Assembly: GCF_900101705.1 (NCBI RefSeq)
Contig: NZ_FNAC01000002.1
Span: 1-64,000, forward strand
Length of the DNA: 64,000 nt
Source: Algoriphagus faecimaris
GTDB taxonomy: Bacteria > Bacteroidota > Bacteroidia > Cytophagales > Cyclobacteriaceae
Reading direction: 5' to 3'
How positions within the stretch are numbered: position 1 is the stretch's first letter; the number at the start of each line of letters is the position of its first letter. Shown here one piece after another: positions 9,522-18,993 of this stretch. The notes under the pieces were generated by a model, which saw only the letters and a program-made list of their open reading frames with translations, was not told the origin of the DNA and did not search any database. The translations under genes were made by a program, and so were the position numbers.

Positions 9522-11171
9522 ATGAAAAAGAAAATATATAGTTTATTGCTGGCGTTCAGCACCCTGTTTGCGGTTTCCTGTGATCTAGATCTATTGGAAA
9601 ACCCAAATGCGGTGAATGCCGACACAGCTTCTCCTGATTTTCTCTTGAATAGAATCCAGTTGGATTACACTGATCTATTCAATGCAGTGGGAAATCACGG
9701 AATGAGATTGACGAGAATGCTCAATCAGGGCTCAGCCCAGTACGAAGGAGCTTACACTCCGGTGACTACCAATGGATATTGGACTAATGCTTATGCGAAT
9801 ATTCTTCAGGATGTTGCTTTCCTAGAGCCTTTGGCAGAAGAGGGTAATTTTCAGAAGCACCTTGGAATTTCTAAGACGATCAAGGCGATGGTTTTATTCC
9901 ACTTGGTTGATTCTTATGGAGATGTTCCACTTACTCAAGCACTAGATCCGACCGAGTTTAATCCTACTTTGGATTCAGGTGAATCAGTTTATGATGCTGC
10001 TCTTGCTGCCTTGAATGAGGCCGAAGGACATTTCAATGCTGCAAGTGCTGGTGATCCCAATGACTTCTTTTATGGAGGTGATGAAGATAAGTGGGTAAGA
10101 TTGATTAATACACTTAAACTTCGTTACTACTTAAATAGAAGATTGGTAGATGCTAGTGGTTCTACTGCTGGTATCAACGCCTTGGTTGCTGCAGATAATA
10201 TGCTGAAAGAAGGAGATGATTTCATTTTCCAATTCGGTACAACTGCTGCTGATCCTGACTCAAGACATCCAAGATTTGCAAGCCAGTACACCTCAGGTGG
10301 CGGTGACTATCAGTCTACGTATTACATGTGGCATTTGACAGAAGCAAAGGGATTTGATGATCCAAGAGCAAGATTTTACTTCTATCGTCAGCAAATTGTA
10401 AACCCTACAGATCCCGCTGATATTGAGTGTATTGCTCAGTTGGCTCCAGGACATTACTTAGTAGGTAACTTTATTTACTGTCTACCTGGTGATAGAGGTT
10501 ATTGGGGTCGTGATCACTTGGACCCGGATGGTATTCCACCAGATGGATTGAAGCGTACTGCTTGGGGAGTTTATCCTGCGGGTGGTCGATTTGATGATGA
10601 TTCTGCCACTCCAGTGAATAATCCTTCTTTGGGAGCTCAAGGAGCAGGTATACATCCTATTATGTTAGCTGCTTATGTAGACTTTATGCTTGCTGAAGCT
10701 GCTTTGGAACTAGGGGTAACTGGAGATGCTAAAGAGTATTTACTTTCTGGGATAGAGAAGCAGATGAACTTCATGGTAGACTGGAGCTTAGCTTCAGGGG
10801 ATGCTGGAAATATCAGTGATTTCTTTACTGAAGAAGAGATTGAGATCGATAGAAATATTGACAGTTATCTTGGATATGTAGATGATGAATATTCATCTGC
10901 TGCTTCCAATGATGCTCGAATGAATATCATTGGTCGTGAATATTGGTTGGCACTGTTTGGAAACGGTATAGAGTCTTATAACTTGTACAGAAGGACAGGC
11001 AAGCCGGATAACATGCAGCCTGGATTAGAGCCTAATCCTGGAGTTTTCCCAAGATCATTCTTCTATCCAAACAACTACATGGTAACCAATACTAGTGCAC
11101 AGCAGAAGGCAGATCAATCGGCACAAGTATTCTGGGATACGAATCCTTCAGGCAACGCTTGGGTTTACTAA
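9522..11171 (+). CDS. SusD/RagB family substrate-binding outer-membrane lipoprotein
   Basis: A 549-residue lipoprotein that should form the lid over the preceding SusC barrel. The signal peptide ends in the lipobox A-V-S-C (Cys20), followed by an Asp/Glu-rich start, compatible with surface export. N-P-N-A-V-N-A-D, the Y-T-P-V-T-T-N-G-Y-W-T segment, the V-D-S-Y-G-D-V-P-L-T-Q-A block near residue 130 and the C-terminal R-E-Y-W-L-A-L-F-G-N-G region are family hallmarks of the SusD group. It lies 19 bp downstream of susC and 19 bp upstream of another lipoprotein gene. Confidence 0.95.
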   Translation: MKKKIYSLLLAFSTLFAVSCDLDLLENPNAVNADTASPDFLLNRIQLDYTDLFNAVGNHGMRLTRMLNQGSAQYEGAYTPVTTNGYWTNAYANILQDVAFLEPLAEEGNFQKHLGISKTIKAMVLFHLVDSYGDVPLTQALDPTEFNPTLDSGESVYDAALAALNEAEGHFNAASAGDPNDFFYGGDEDKWVRLINTLKLRYYLNRRLVDASGSTAGINALVAADNMLKEGDDFIFQFGTTAADPDSRHPRFASQYTSGGGDYQSTYYMWHLTEAKGFDDPRARFYFYRQQIVNPTDPADIECIAQLAPGHYLVGNFIYCLPGDRGYWGRDHLDPDGIPPDGLKRTAWGVYPAGGRFDDDSATPVNNPSLGAQGAGIHPIMLAAYVDFMLAEAALELGVTGDAKEYLLSGIEKQMNFMVDWSLASGDAGNISDFFTEEEIEIDRNIDSYLGYVDDEYSSAASNDARMNIIGREYWLALFGNGIESYNLYRRTGKPDNMQPGLEPNPGVFPRSFFYPNNYMVTNTSAQQKADQSAQVFWDTNPSGNAWVY

Positions 11172-11190
11172 CCAATAAATTTGAAAAATT

Positions 11191-12123
11191 ATGAGAATCC
11201 TAAAATATAGTTTCGGCTTATTGGCAATGGCTCTTGTGTTCCTTAGTTCTTGTAGAGACTTTGTGGAACCAAACATTCCCTATAGCGAATTTGACACAGG
11301 TGCTTATCTACGTACTATCGATAGAACAAGTACTACGTTTAACCTCTTCAACTTAGCTAATTCAAACTTTGCTTTGACTCTTGAAGCGGTGGATATCGAA
11401 GACGGCGGTACAGTAGAGACCGTAGAAATCAGAGTTCGTCACAGAAGACTGATCCCTGGTGTAGGTTTGGAGTTTACTCCTCAGGAGGATGCTTTGGTGG
11501 CAACCTTGCAAAAGTCTGATTTTGCGCCAAATTCTGAGTCTAGGTTTTTGAGAACTAGCTTCCAAATCTCTGCTGCTGATGCAATTGCGGCAGTTGGTTT
11601 ATCTTTCGAGGATATCGAAGGTGGAGATGTGTTTGAATTTAGATTGGTTTTGAATGATCGATTTGGTCGTTCTTTCAGCTCAGATAACGTGACTAACAAC
11701 GTTGCTGGTGCGCCATTCTATGCATCACCTTTCCAATACAATGTAAGCGTAGTTTGTCCATCCGACTTGGGAGGTACTTACCAGTTTGAAGCAACTGAGA
11801 CTTTCTGTGGAGCTACCTATTCAGGAGAGATTACTTGGACTCCTGTATCGAGCAGTCCTGGTAGCTATACCTTGTCTGATGGTACTTTCGGTGCTTGGCA
11901 GGAATGCTATCCTGATAGCTGGGGTAGTGGAAACGTAAGAATCAATGATGCTTGTAACATCCTCAGTATGACTGGAACGGATAAGTATGGTGATTCCTAC
12001 TCCATGACCGTTGTGAGTTCTACTCCAGAGGAATTGACCCTTTCTTGGGAAAATACCTTCGGTGAGTTTGGTACTGTAATCGTTAAGTCTAATGACGGCA
12101 AACCTTGGCCTGATTTGAGATAA
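11191..12123 (+). CDS. Lipoprotein of the SusCD operon, function unknown
   Basis: A 310-residue lipoprotein: signal peptide ending L-S-S-C (Cys21) then R-D-F. The protein is beta-rich, without a motif I can name. Two Cys-containing segments in the C-terminal half (V-C-P-S-D-L-G-G-T-Y, T-F-C-G-A-T-Y) resemble a small beta domain found at the end of SusD-associated lipoproteins. The position as the third gene after susC and susD, with 19-bp spacing and a strong terminator right after it, suggests a surface accessory that binds or presents substrate; this is inferred from position only. Confidence 0.75.
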   Translation: MRILKYSFGLLAMALVFLSSCRDFVEPNIPYSEFDTGAYLRTIDRTSTTFNLFNLANSNFALTLEAVDIEDGGTVETVEIRVRHRRLIPGVGLEFTPQEDALVATLQKSDFAPNSESRFLRTSFQISAADAIAAVGLSFEDIEGGDVFEFRLVLNDRFGRSFSSDNVTNNVAGAPFYASPFQYNVSVVCPSDLGGTYQFEATETFCGATYSGEITWTPVSSSPGSYTLSDGTFGAWQECYPDSWGSGNVRINDACNILSMTGTDKYGDSYSMTVVSSTPEELTLSWENTFGEFGTVIVKSNDGKPWPDLR

Positions 12124-12141
12124 TTCGATTGAGTTATAATA

Positions 12142-12168
12142 AGCAGCGCTTCGGCGCTGCTTTTTTTT
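12142..12168 (+). terminator. strong rho-independent terminator of the susCD operon
   Basis: A perfect 8-bp G/C-rich stem (12142-12149 with 12154-12161) closed by a TTCG tetraloop and followed by seven T residues. It ends the SusC-SusD-lipoprotein transcript. Confidence 0.92.
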
Positions 12169-12224
12169 CTTTATGTATATTTGTAAAAGCAAATAAGCGG
12201 TTTTTTAATATCATTATTCTCATG

Positions 12225-12232
12225 TAGTTTTG
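12225..12232 (+). promoter_or_regulatory. candidate -7 box (TAnnTTTG) for sucA
   Basis: TAGTTTTG matches the Bacteroidota -7 consensus exactly and lies 20 bp before the sucA ATG. The -33 position holds a T run (TTTT) and not TTTG. A second exact match, TATATTTG at 12176-12183, is nearer the upstream terminator and less likely. Confidence 0.45.
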
Positions 12233-12252
12233 TTGTGATCTAAAAAACTGTC

Positions 12253-15033
12253 ATGGACAAATTTTCATACATCGCCAATGCTCATATTTCCTACATCGAT
12301 GAGCTTTACCAATCCTTCAAACAAGACCCAGATTCCATCGACCTTAGTTGGAAAGAATTTTTTCAAGGCTTTGATTTTGCCTTAACCAATTATGGTGATG
12401 AAGATTCAACTGAATCGAGGCCTCAGTCTAATGCTAAAAATGGCTCTTTAGCTACTCCAGGCACCATCATGGACATGGAACAGCTTCCTAAGGAGATTAA
12501 AGTAAGAGCGCTTATCCATGCCCACCGTTCTAGAGCACATTTACGGTCTAAAACCAATCCGGTAAGGGAAAGAAGAGATCGAAAAGCATTAATCGATCCT
12601 CAAGACTTTGGATTGGGCAAAGAAGATATGGGTACAGAATTCCAAGCGGGAAATGAAATCGGAATCGGAAAGGCCAAACTCTCAGCAATTGTTGAGGCGC
12701 TGAAAACCATTTACGAAGGTCCGATGGGATTTGAGTACCTCTACATTCGTGACCCAGAGATTTTGGATTGGTTAAAGACCAAAATTGAAAAAGAAGCCCT
12801 AGCTTTTAACCCCGCTACAGAAGAGAAGAAGCGAATTTTATCTAAGCTGAACCAAGCGGTTGTATTTGAAAACTTTTTGCATACAAAATACTTAGGGCAA
12901 AAGCGCTTTTCTCTAGAAGGTGGTGAGAGTACCATTCCTTTCCTAGATGCGGCCATCAATACTGCTGCTTTGGGTGGTGTAGAGGAAGTAATGATTGGAA
13001 TGGCACACCGTGGTCGACTAAATGTCTTGGCCAATATCATGGGTAAAACCTATGAGCAGATTTTCTCCGAATTTGAAGGAACGGCTAAGCCCGACCTGAC
13101 CATGGGTGATGGGGATGTGAAATATCATATGGGATATTCCTCAGATATAGTCACTCCTGATGAGAAAAAAGTTCACCTTAAGTTAGCACCCAATCCATCC
13201 CACCTAGAGGCGGTTAATCCTGTGGTGGAGGGTTTTATTCGTGCAAAAATTGATTCCGAGCACCAAGGTGACGCCAGAAAAGCGCTTCCTATTTTGATCC
13301 ATGGAGATGCTGCGGTAGCCGGTCAGGGAATCGTATACGAAGTGACTCAAATGGCAGGCTTGAAAGGCTATCATACCGGAGGTACTATACACTTTGTAAT
13401 CAACAATCAAGTAGGGTTTACCACAGACTTTGATGATGCTAGATCGTCTATTTATTGTACGGATGTAGCTAAAATTATCGATGCACCTGTGATCCATGTC
13501 AATGGTGACAATGCTGAAGCTGTCGTTTTTGCTGCTAGGCTAGCAGCAGAATTCCGTCAAAAGTTTGGTAAGGATATCTTCGTGGATATGGTTTGCTATC
13601 GTCGTCATGGACACAATGAGTCCGATGAACCTAAATTCACTCAACCCGAACTTTACAATATCATTTCAAAACACCCCAATCCGAGAGAGGTTTATATCAA
13701 GCGATTGACTGAGCGAGGGGATCTTGATGCCAAGATTGCCAAACAAATGGATGAGGAATTTAGGCAACTCCTTCAAGATCGCTTAAATATGGTGAAAGAG
13801 AAGCCTCTGCCTTATCAAGCGACCAAATTTGAGCGTGAGTGGGGAAGCCTAAGAAGATCCAACCCTGATGACTTTTTACAATCTCCTGAAACTGGGATCT
13901 CTGAAGATGCTATCAAAACGGTGGCAGAAGCCTTGACGGTGATTCCGAAGGGGTTCAAGGCCATCAAGCAGATCGAGGTGCAAATGAAGCAGCGAAAGGA
14001 AATGTTTTTCAAGTCCAAATCACTCAACTGGGCTTCTGCTGAGCTTTTGGCCTACGGTTCTTTGCTATTAGAAGGTAAAACGGTACGATTGACAGGACAG
14101 GATGTACAGCGTGGTACTTTCTCCCACCGTCATGCAGTGCTACATGATGCGAGTTCTAATCAGCCATACAATTCTCTCAAAGAGATGAAAGACAGAAAGG
14201 GGCATTTTTATATTTACAATTCCCTTTTATCTGAATATGCCGTATTGGGTTTTGAATATGGTTATGCAATGGCTAATCCGCATTCATTGACGATTTGGGA
14301 AGCACAGTTTGGGGATTTTGCTAATGGTGCTCAGACTATGATCGATCAGTTTATATCCTCGGGTGAATCCAAGTGGCAAAAGCAAAATGGACTGGTCATG
14401 CTTCTTCCTCATGGTTATGAAGGCCAAGGACCGGAGCATTCCAATGCACGCCCTGAGCGCTTTTTACAACTTTCGGCAGAGTATAACATGGTAGTTGCCA
14501 ATATTACCGAGCCTTCCAACTTCTTCCATATGTTGAGAAGACAGTTGACTTGGGAATTCAGAAAGCCATGCATAGTCATGTCTCCTAAGTCTCTTTTGAG
14601 ACACCCTAAAGTCATGTCTCCTGTGGAAGAATTCACTCAAGGGAGATTTAGAGAAATCATCTTGGATACCACTGTAGAAGCCAAGGATGTAAAAAGAGTG
14701 GTTCTTTGCTCCGGAAAAATTTACTACGATCTGGAGGAGGCAAGAGAAAAAGAGAAAGTAAAAGACGTTGCTATCCTTCGTATCGAGCAGCTGCACCCGC
14801 TGCCTATCAAGCAAATAGTGGAAGCAGTCAAAGCTTATAAAGATGCCGAGTTGGTGTGGGTTCAGGAAGAGCCTGAAAATATGGGTTATTGGACTTATAT
14901 TCTCCGCCTGTTGTACAAGGAATTGCCGATGGAGCTGATTGCCAGAAAGGTAAGCGCTTCTCCTGCTACCGGTTATAACAAAGTTCACGTGGAAGAACAG
15001 AAATCTATCATTTCCAAAGCCCTAAAGTTGTAA
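12253..15033 (+). CDS. sucA: 2-oxoglutarate dehydrogenase E1 component
   Basis: Thiamine-diphosphate-dependent decarboxylase of the 2-oxoglutarate dehydrogenase complex (TCA cycle). At 926 residues it matches the family. Visible blocks include H-R-G-R-L-N-V-L-A (about 251), N-P-S-H-L-E-A-V-N-P (about 312), G-D-A-A-V-A-G-Q-G (about 351), N-N-Q-V-G-F-T-T (about 384) and R-R-H-G-H-N-E-S-D-E-P (about 451), then H-G-Y-E-G-Q-G-P-E-H-S in the C-terminal transketolase-like half. The N-terminal S-Y-I-A-N-A-H-I-S-Y-I-D-E-L-Y segment corresponds to the E2-docking tail. The E2 gene follows after 69 bp. Confidence 0.97.
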   Translation: MDKFSYIANAHISYIDELYQSFKQDPDSIDLSWKEFFQGFDFALTNYGDEDSTESRPQSNAKNGSLATPGTIMDMEQLPKEIKVRALIHAHRSRAHLRSKTNPVRERRDRKALIDPQDFGLGKEDMGTEFQAGNEIGIGKAKLSAIVEALKTIYEGPMGFEYLYIRDPEILDWLKTKIEKEALAFNPATEEKKRILSKLNQAVVFENFLHTKYLGQKRFSLEGGESTIPFLDAAINTAALGGVEEVMIGMAHRGRLNVLANIMGKTYEQIFSEFEGTAKPDLTMGDGDVKYHMGYSSDIVTPDEKKVHLKLAPNPSHLEAVNPVVEGFIRAKIDSEHQGDARKALPILIHGDAAVAGQGIVYEVTQMAGLKGYHTGGTIHFVINNQVGFTTDFDDARSSIYCTDVAKIIDAPVIHVNGDNAEAVVFAARLAAEFRQKFGKDIFVDMVCYRRHGHNESDEPKFTQPELYNIISKHPNPREVYIKRLTERGDLDAKIAKQMDEEFRQLLQDRLNMVKEKPLPYQATKFEREWGSLRRSNPDDFLQSPETGISEDAIKTVAEALTVIPKGFKAIKQIEVQMKQRKEMFFKSKSLNWASAELLAYGSLLLEGKTVRLTGQDVQRGTFSHRHAVLHDASSNQPYNSLKEMKDRKGHFYIYNSLLSEYAVLGFEYGYAMANPHSLTIWEAQFGDFANGAQTMIDQFISSGESKWQKQNGLVMLLPHGYEGQGPEHSNARPERFLQLSAEYNMVVANITEPSNFFHMLRRQLTWEFRKPCIVMSPKSLLRHPKVMSPVEEFTQGRFREIILDTTVEAKDVKRVVLCSGKIYYDLEEAREKEKVKDVAILRIEQLHPLPIKQIVEAVKAYKDAELVWVQEEPENMGYWTYILRLLYKELPMELIARKVSASPATGYNKVHVEEQKSIISKALKL

Positions 15034-15065
15034 ATTACCTTTAATCCAGAATAATCATTTTGTCA

Positions 15066-15086
15066 ATTTTGCCCTGCTGGCAAAAT
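15066..15086 (+). repeat. intercistronic hairpin between sucA and sucB
   Basis: A perfect 8-bp inverted repeat (15066-15073 with 15079-15086) with a 5-nt loop and no T run after it. It is not a terminator; it may be an RNA-stability element in the E1-E2 transcript. Confidence 0.4.
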
Positions 15087-15102
15087 CATAATAGAAAAAC
15101 AC

Positions 15103-16647
15103 ATGAGCAAAGAAATCAAAGTTCCCGCTGTAGGAGAGTCTATTACGGAGGTCACGATAGGCCAGTGGTTTAAAAAAGACGGTGATACCGTTCAGATGGA
15201 TGAGGTTCTCTGTGAACTCGAGTCTGACAAAGCAACATTTGAATTGCCAGCAGAAGCGGCAGGTACGCTTAGGATTAAAGCTGAAGAGGGAGATATCCTC
15301 GAGATAGGAGCTGTTATCTGCACCATCGAAGAATCTGACTCCGGAGTGAAAGCCGAAGAGTCCAATACTGAAAAGAAAGAAGAAAAATCAACTGGTTCTT
15401 CCTCTTCCAAGAAGACTGGAGAAGTGAAAGAAATGGTGGTTCCCACTGTAGGGGAGTCTATCACTGAAGTCACTCTGGCCAATTGGATCAAAAATGACGG
15501 AGACTATGTCAAGCTTGACGAAATCATCGCAGAAGTAGATTCTGATAAGGCAACTTTTGAGCTACCTGCGGAAGCTTCCGGAGTTTTGAGGCATGTAGCC
15601 GCTGAGGGAGATACCCTAGAGATCGGCGGTTTGATCTGTAAAATAGAAGTCACTGATGGAGAACCTGAAGCATCTTCCTCTTCCGAGTCTAAAGATGACA
15701 GCGAAAAATCTTCCGATTCGGATTCTTCCGAAGACAAAGAGAATTATGCCACTGGCCATGCTTCTCCCGCTGCCTCCAAGATCCTTGCAGAAAAAGGAAT
15801 CAAGCCTGAAGAGGTAAAAGGCACCGGAAAGGATGGACGCATCACCAAGGAAGATGCTCAAAATGCCGAAAAATCAGCTTCAGCTCCAGCCAAACAAGAA
15901 CCTAAAAAAGAGGAGGCTCCTCAAGAGGCTGTAAAAGTAGCAGGCTCAAGAGACGAGCGAAGAGAAAAAATGTCCTCTTTAAGAAAAACTGTTGCTCGAC
16001 GCCTAGTCTCTGTCAAAAATGAGACAGCGATGTTGACTACTTTTAATGAAGTCAATATGAAGCCTATCATGGACCTGCGATCTAAGTTTAAGGAGCAGTT
16101 TAAGGAGAAACATGGAGTCGGATTGGGCTTTATGTCATTCTTTGCCAAAGCAGTCTGCGTGGCACTCCAAGAGTGGCCGGCAGTGAATGCCAAAATCGAT
16201 GGAAATGAAATCGTTTACAATGACTATTGTGATATTTCCATCGCGGTTTCCGCACCGAAAGGCTTGGTCGTGCCAGTGATTCGAAATGCAGAGTCCTTGA
16301 CTTTTGATCAGATCGAAAAAGAAGTGGTTCGATTGGCGACTAAAGCACGGGATAATAAATTGTCGATAGAGGAAATGACAGGTGGTACATTCACACTTAC
16401 CAATGGAGGGATATTTGGCTCCATGATGTCCACTCCAATCATCAATGCTCCACAGTCAGCTATTCTAGGGATGCACAATATTGTGGAGCGACCAATGGCG
16501 GTCAATGGAGAAGTTAAAATTTTGCCGATGATGTACTTGGCACTTTCTTATGACCACAGAATCATTGATGGTCGAGAATCAGTAAGCTTCTTGGTTCGAG
16601 TCAAGCAGCTTTTGGAAGATCCTACACGGTTGTTGTTTGGAGTTTAA
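15103..16647 (+). CDS. sucB: 2-oxoglutarate dehydrogenase E2, dihydrolipoyl succinyltransferase with two lipoyl domains
   Basis: The 514-residue E2 core of the 2-oxoglutarate dehydrogenase complex. Two lipoyl domains are seen in tandem, each with G-E-S-I-T-E-V-T and an S-D-K-A-T-F-E-L-P lipoylation site (Lys43 and Lys149), joined by Ser/Glu/Lys-rich linkers. A peripheral-subunit-binding domain (about 220-253, [11 protein letters not shown]) and the catalytic acyltransferase domain follow, with the H-R-I-I-D-G active-site block near the C-terminus. The succinyltransferase assignment rests on the sucA neighbour and on G-E-S-I-T-E. Single-lipoyl E2 is more common for this complex, so the tandem pair is worth noting. 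Confidence 0.95.
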   Translation: MSKEIKVPAVGESITEVTIGQWFKKDGDTVQMDEVLCELESDKATFELPAEAAGTLRIKAEEGDILEIGAVICTIEESDSGVKAEESNTEKKEEKSTGSSSSKKTGEVKEMVVPTVGESITEVTLANWIKNDGDYVKLDEIIAEVDSDKATFELPAEASGVLRHVAAEGDTLEIGGLICKIEVTDGEPEASSSSESKDDSEKSSDSDSSEDKENYATGHASPAASKILAEKGIKPEEVKGTGKDGRITKEDAQNAEKSASAPAKQEPKKEEAPQEAVKVAGSRDERREKMSSLRKTVARRLVSVKNETAMLTTFNEVNMKPIMDLRSKFKEQFKEKHGVGLGFMSFFAKAVCVALQEWPAVNAKIDGNEIVYNDYCDISIAVSAPKGLVVPVIRNAESLTFDQIEKEVVRLATKARDNKLSIEEMTGGTFTLTNGGIFGSMMSTPIINAPQSAILGMHNIVERPMAVNGEVKILPMMYLALSYDHRIIDGRESVSFLVRVKQLLEDPTRLLFGV

Positions 16648-16655
16648 AGATTTAC

Positions 16656-16682
16656 GAGGGCAGCTTTTGAAAGCCCTCTTTT
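16656..16682 (+). terminator. terminator after sucB
   Basis: A GAGGGC/GCCCTC stem (16656-16661 with 16673-16678) followed by TTTT. It suggests that lpdA is at least partly transcribed from its own promoter. Confidence 0.7.
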
Positions 16683-16739
16683 CAACTGGCTATGACTAGA
16701 TCAAGAATCTTGTGTCTAGCCTCTAAAATCTAAAAAAAT

Positions 16740-18137
16740 ATGTACGACGTTATAGTAATAGGTTCGGGTCCCGGTGGATATGTAGCGGCTATAAGAGCTG
16801 CGCAATTGGGATTGAAGACCGCCATTATCGAGAAATATTCCACCTTGGGTGGTACTTGCCTCAATGTAGGCTGTATTCCCTCCAAAGCTTTATTGGACTC
16901 TTCGGAGCATTATCACAATGCTGCCCATACTTTTAAAACTCATGGCATCAATCTTTCTAATTTGAAAGTAGATTTGAAGCAAATGATTGCCCGTAAAGAT
17001 GATGTGGTCAAGCAAAATGTGGATGGGATTCAGTTTTTGATGAAGAAAAACAAAATCGATGTTCATCATGGGCTAGGTTCCTTCGTGGATGCCACTACCG
17101 TAAAAGTGAGCAAGGAGGATGGTAAATCTGAAGAAATCAAAGGGAAAAACATTATCATCGCGACTGGCTCTAAACCTGCTTCACTTCCATTTATCAAATT
17201 GGACAAGGATAGGATCATCACCTCTACCGAAGCTCTGAAGATGAAGGAGATTCCAAAGCATCTCATTGTCATCGGAGGAGGGGTAATTGGTATGGAGTTG
17301 GGTTCTGTCTATGGAAGAATGGGGTCCAAAGTTTCCGTTGTAGAATACATGGACTCATTGATCCCTTCTATGGATAAGACCATGGGGAAGGAATTGCAAA
17401 AATCACTGAAAAAGCTTGGTTTTGAGTTTTTCCTCAAGCATAAAGTCACTGCAGTAGAGAGCAAAGGCAAGGAAGTCACGGTTAAGGCTGAAAATGGAAA
17501 AGGTGAAACTATTGAAATCAAAGGAGATTATGTTTTGGTTTCAATTGGAAGAAAGCCTTACACTGACGGCCTGAATGCAGAAGCTGCAGGAGTGAAACTA
17601 AATGACAGAGGTCAGGTAGAAGTCAACGAACATTTGCAAACTTCAGCTTCCAATATTTACGCCATAGGGGATGTGGTTAAAGGCGCAATGCTTGCTCACA
17701 AGGCAGAAGAAGAAGGGGTTTTTGTAGCAGAAGTGATTGCCGGACAAAAGCCTCATATCAATTACAACTTGATTCCAGGAGTCGTTTATACTTGGCCGGA
17801 GGTCGCTTCAGTAGGCTTTACAGAGGAGCAGTTAAAAGAAAAAGGAGTCAAATATAAAACCGGTAAATTCCCATTTATGGCATCAGGCCGAGCGAGAGCG
17901 TCTATGGATACCGATGGTTTGGTAAAAGTGCTTGCTGATTCAGAAACGGATGAGATTTTAGGAGTTCACATGATCGGGCCACGTACGGCTGATATGATCG
18001 CTGAGGCAGTCGTAGCGATGGAATATCGTGCTTCCGCTGAAGATATCTCAAGAATGTCTCATGCGCACCCCACCTATACCGAAGCTTTCAAAGAGGCATG
18101 TTTGGCTGCCACAGAAAATCGAGCCTTGCATATTTAA
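16740..18137 (+). CDS. lpdA: Dihydrolipoyl dehydrogenase (E3)
   Basis: The flavoprotein that re-oxidises dihydrolipoamide in 2-oxo acid dehydrogenase complexes; 465 residues. The FAD-binding G-S-G-P-G-G-Y is at residues 8-14, the redox-active disulfide G-G-T-C-L-N-V-G-C at 37-45 (Cys40, Cys45), the NAD site G-G-G-V-I-G-M-E-L in the middle, and the catalytic H-A-H-P-T-Y-T-E near residue 440. It lies 92 bp after sucB behind a terminator. Location suggests its main partner is the 2-oxoglutarate complex, but E3 is normally shared with pyruvate and branched-chain complexes. Confidence 0.97.
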   Translation: MYDVIVIGSGPGGYVAAIRAAQLGLKTAIIEKYSTLGGTCLNVGCIPSKALLDSSEHYHNAAHTFKTHGINLSNLKVDLKQMIARKDDVVKQNVDGIQFLMKKNKIDVHHGLGSFVDATTVKVSKEDGKSEEIKGKNIIIATGSKPASLPFIKLDKDRIITSTEALKMKEIPKHLIVIGGGVIGMELGSVYGRMGSKVSVVEYMDSLIPSMDKTMGKELQKSLKKLGFEFFLKHKVTAVESKGKEVTVKAENGKGETIEIKGDYVLVSIGRKPYTDGLNAEAAGVKLNDRGQVEVNEHLQTSASNIYAIGDVVKGAMLAHKAEEEGVFVAEVIAGQKPHINYNLIPGVVYTWPEVASVGFTEEQLKEKGVKYKTGKFPFMASGRARASMDTDGLVKVLADSETDEILGVHMIGPRTADMIAEAVVAMEYRASAEDISRMSHAHPTYTEAFKEACLAATENRALHI

Positions 18138-18158
18138 CCTAGTTTTGAAACAATGTTT

Positions 18159-18186
18159 AAAAGCCATGTGATCCAAAAGCATGGCT
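18159..18186 (+). terminator. terminator after lpdA
   Basis: AAAAGCCATG pairs with CATGGCTTTT (18159-18168 with 18180-18189), and the right arm runs into a T-rich tract. The hairpin shows that an ATG within its right arm (18181) is not the start of the next gene. Confidence 0.75.
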
Positions 18187-18219
18187 TTTTCTTTTTGGGG
18201 AAATTGTGTTAATTCCGTA

Positions 18220-18993
18220 ATGAAGTTTAAAATCGCCATCATAGGTACCGGAAATGTTGCCTGGCATCTTGCACCTGCCTTGGAAAATGCGGGACATGTG
18301 ATTACAGAAGTCTATGGGCGTGATCTTGATCGAGCGAGTAAAATTACAGCACGACTCTATGCATCAGAGCCAAAAATTGACCTTGATTTTTCTGAAAGTC
18401 AAGCTCAGATTTTCATTCTTGCCATCAAAGATGAAGCTATTTCTGAGCTGGCCGATGCTATTATTTTGCCCGAAGAGAGTATTTTGGTTCACACTTCGGG
18501 AGCTCAACCACTGGATGTATTAGGCTATAGCTCGGCAAGCTACATCGGGATTTTTTATCCCTTGCAATCATTTACGACCGGACAGAAAATGGATTTCTCA
18601 GAAGTACCTCTACTTTTAGAGGCAGAAGATCAAGCAGTGCTCCAAAAACTCCAAAAACTTGCTAAAAGTATTTCTAACCAAACCTATATCGTGCGATCTA
18701 AGGATCGAAAAGCCATTCACGTGGCCGCTGTCTTTGCCAGTAATTTTTCCAACCATATGATTAGGATTTCGGAAGAAATAATGCGCAGACAGGGGCTTGA
18801 TTTTGATATGATGAAACCACTTATCATAGAGACTATTTCAAAAAGTCTTCAGATAGGAGCAAAAAAGGCCCAAACTGGGCCTGCTATTCGGGAGGATTAT
18901 GAAACCTTAGAAGATCATTTTAGATTTTTGAACTTCAACCCTGAATTGGCTGAAATCTACCGGCTGATCTCCCAGGATATTATCGATAGTTAA
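18220..18993 (+). CDS. Rossmann-like / DUF2520 domain protein (dehydrogenase-like)
   Basis: A 257-residue protein: N-terminal Rossmann fold with I-A-I-I-G-T-G-N-V-A-W-H-L (NAD(P) loop, residues 4-16), then the helical DUF2520 domain with the H-V-A-A-V-F-A-S-N-F-x-N-H segment. It is related in fold to pyrroline-5-carboxylate reductase and F420-dependent oxidoreductases; the substrate is not known. The frame is open from 18181, but that ATG is inside the lpdA terminator, so the ATG at 18220 is chosen. It converges with the pirin gene, with a four-base overlap of the two 3' ends. Confidence 0.8.
   Translation: MKFKIAIIGTGNVAWHLAPALENAGHVITEVYGRDLDRASKITARLYASEPKIDLDFSESQAQIFILAIKDEAISELADAIILPEESILVHTSGAQPLDVLGYSSASYIGIFYPLQSFTTGQKMDFSEVPLLLEAEDQAVLQKLQKLAKSISNQTYIVRSKDRKAIHVAAVFASNFSNHMIRISEEIMRRQGLDFDMMKPLIIETISKSLQIGAKKAQTGPAIREDYETLEDHFRFLNFNPELAEIYRLISQDIIDS

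Noticed and set aside
14464..14988. 174-residue frame antisense to sucA
   Set aside because: It lies wholly inside a well-conserved gene, has no family features, and its composition reflects the reverse complement of sucA codons.
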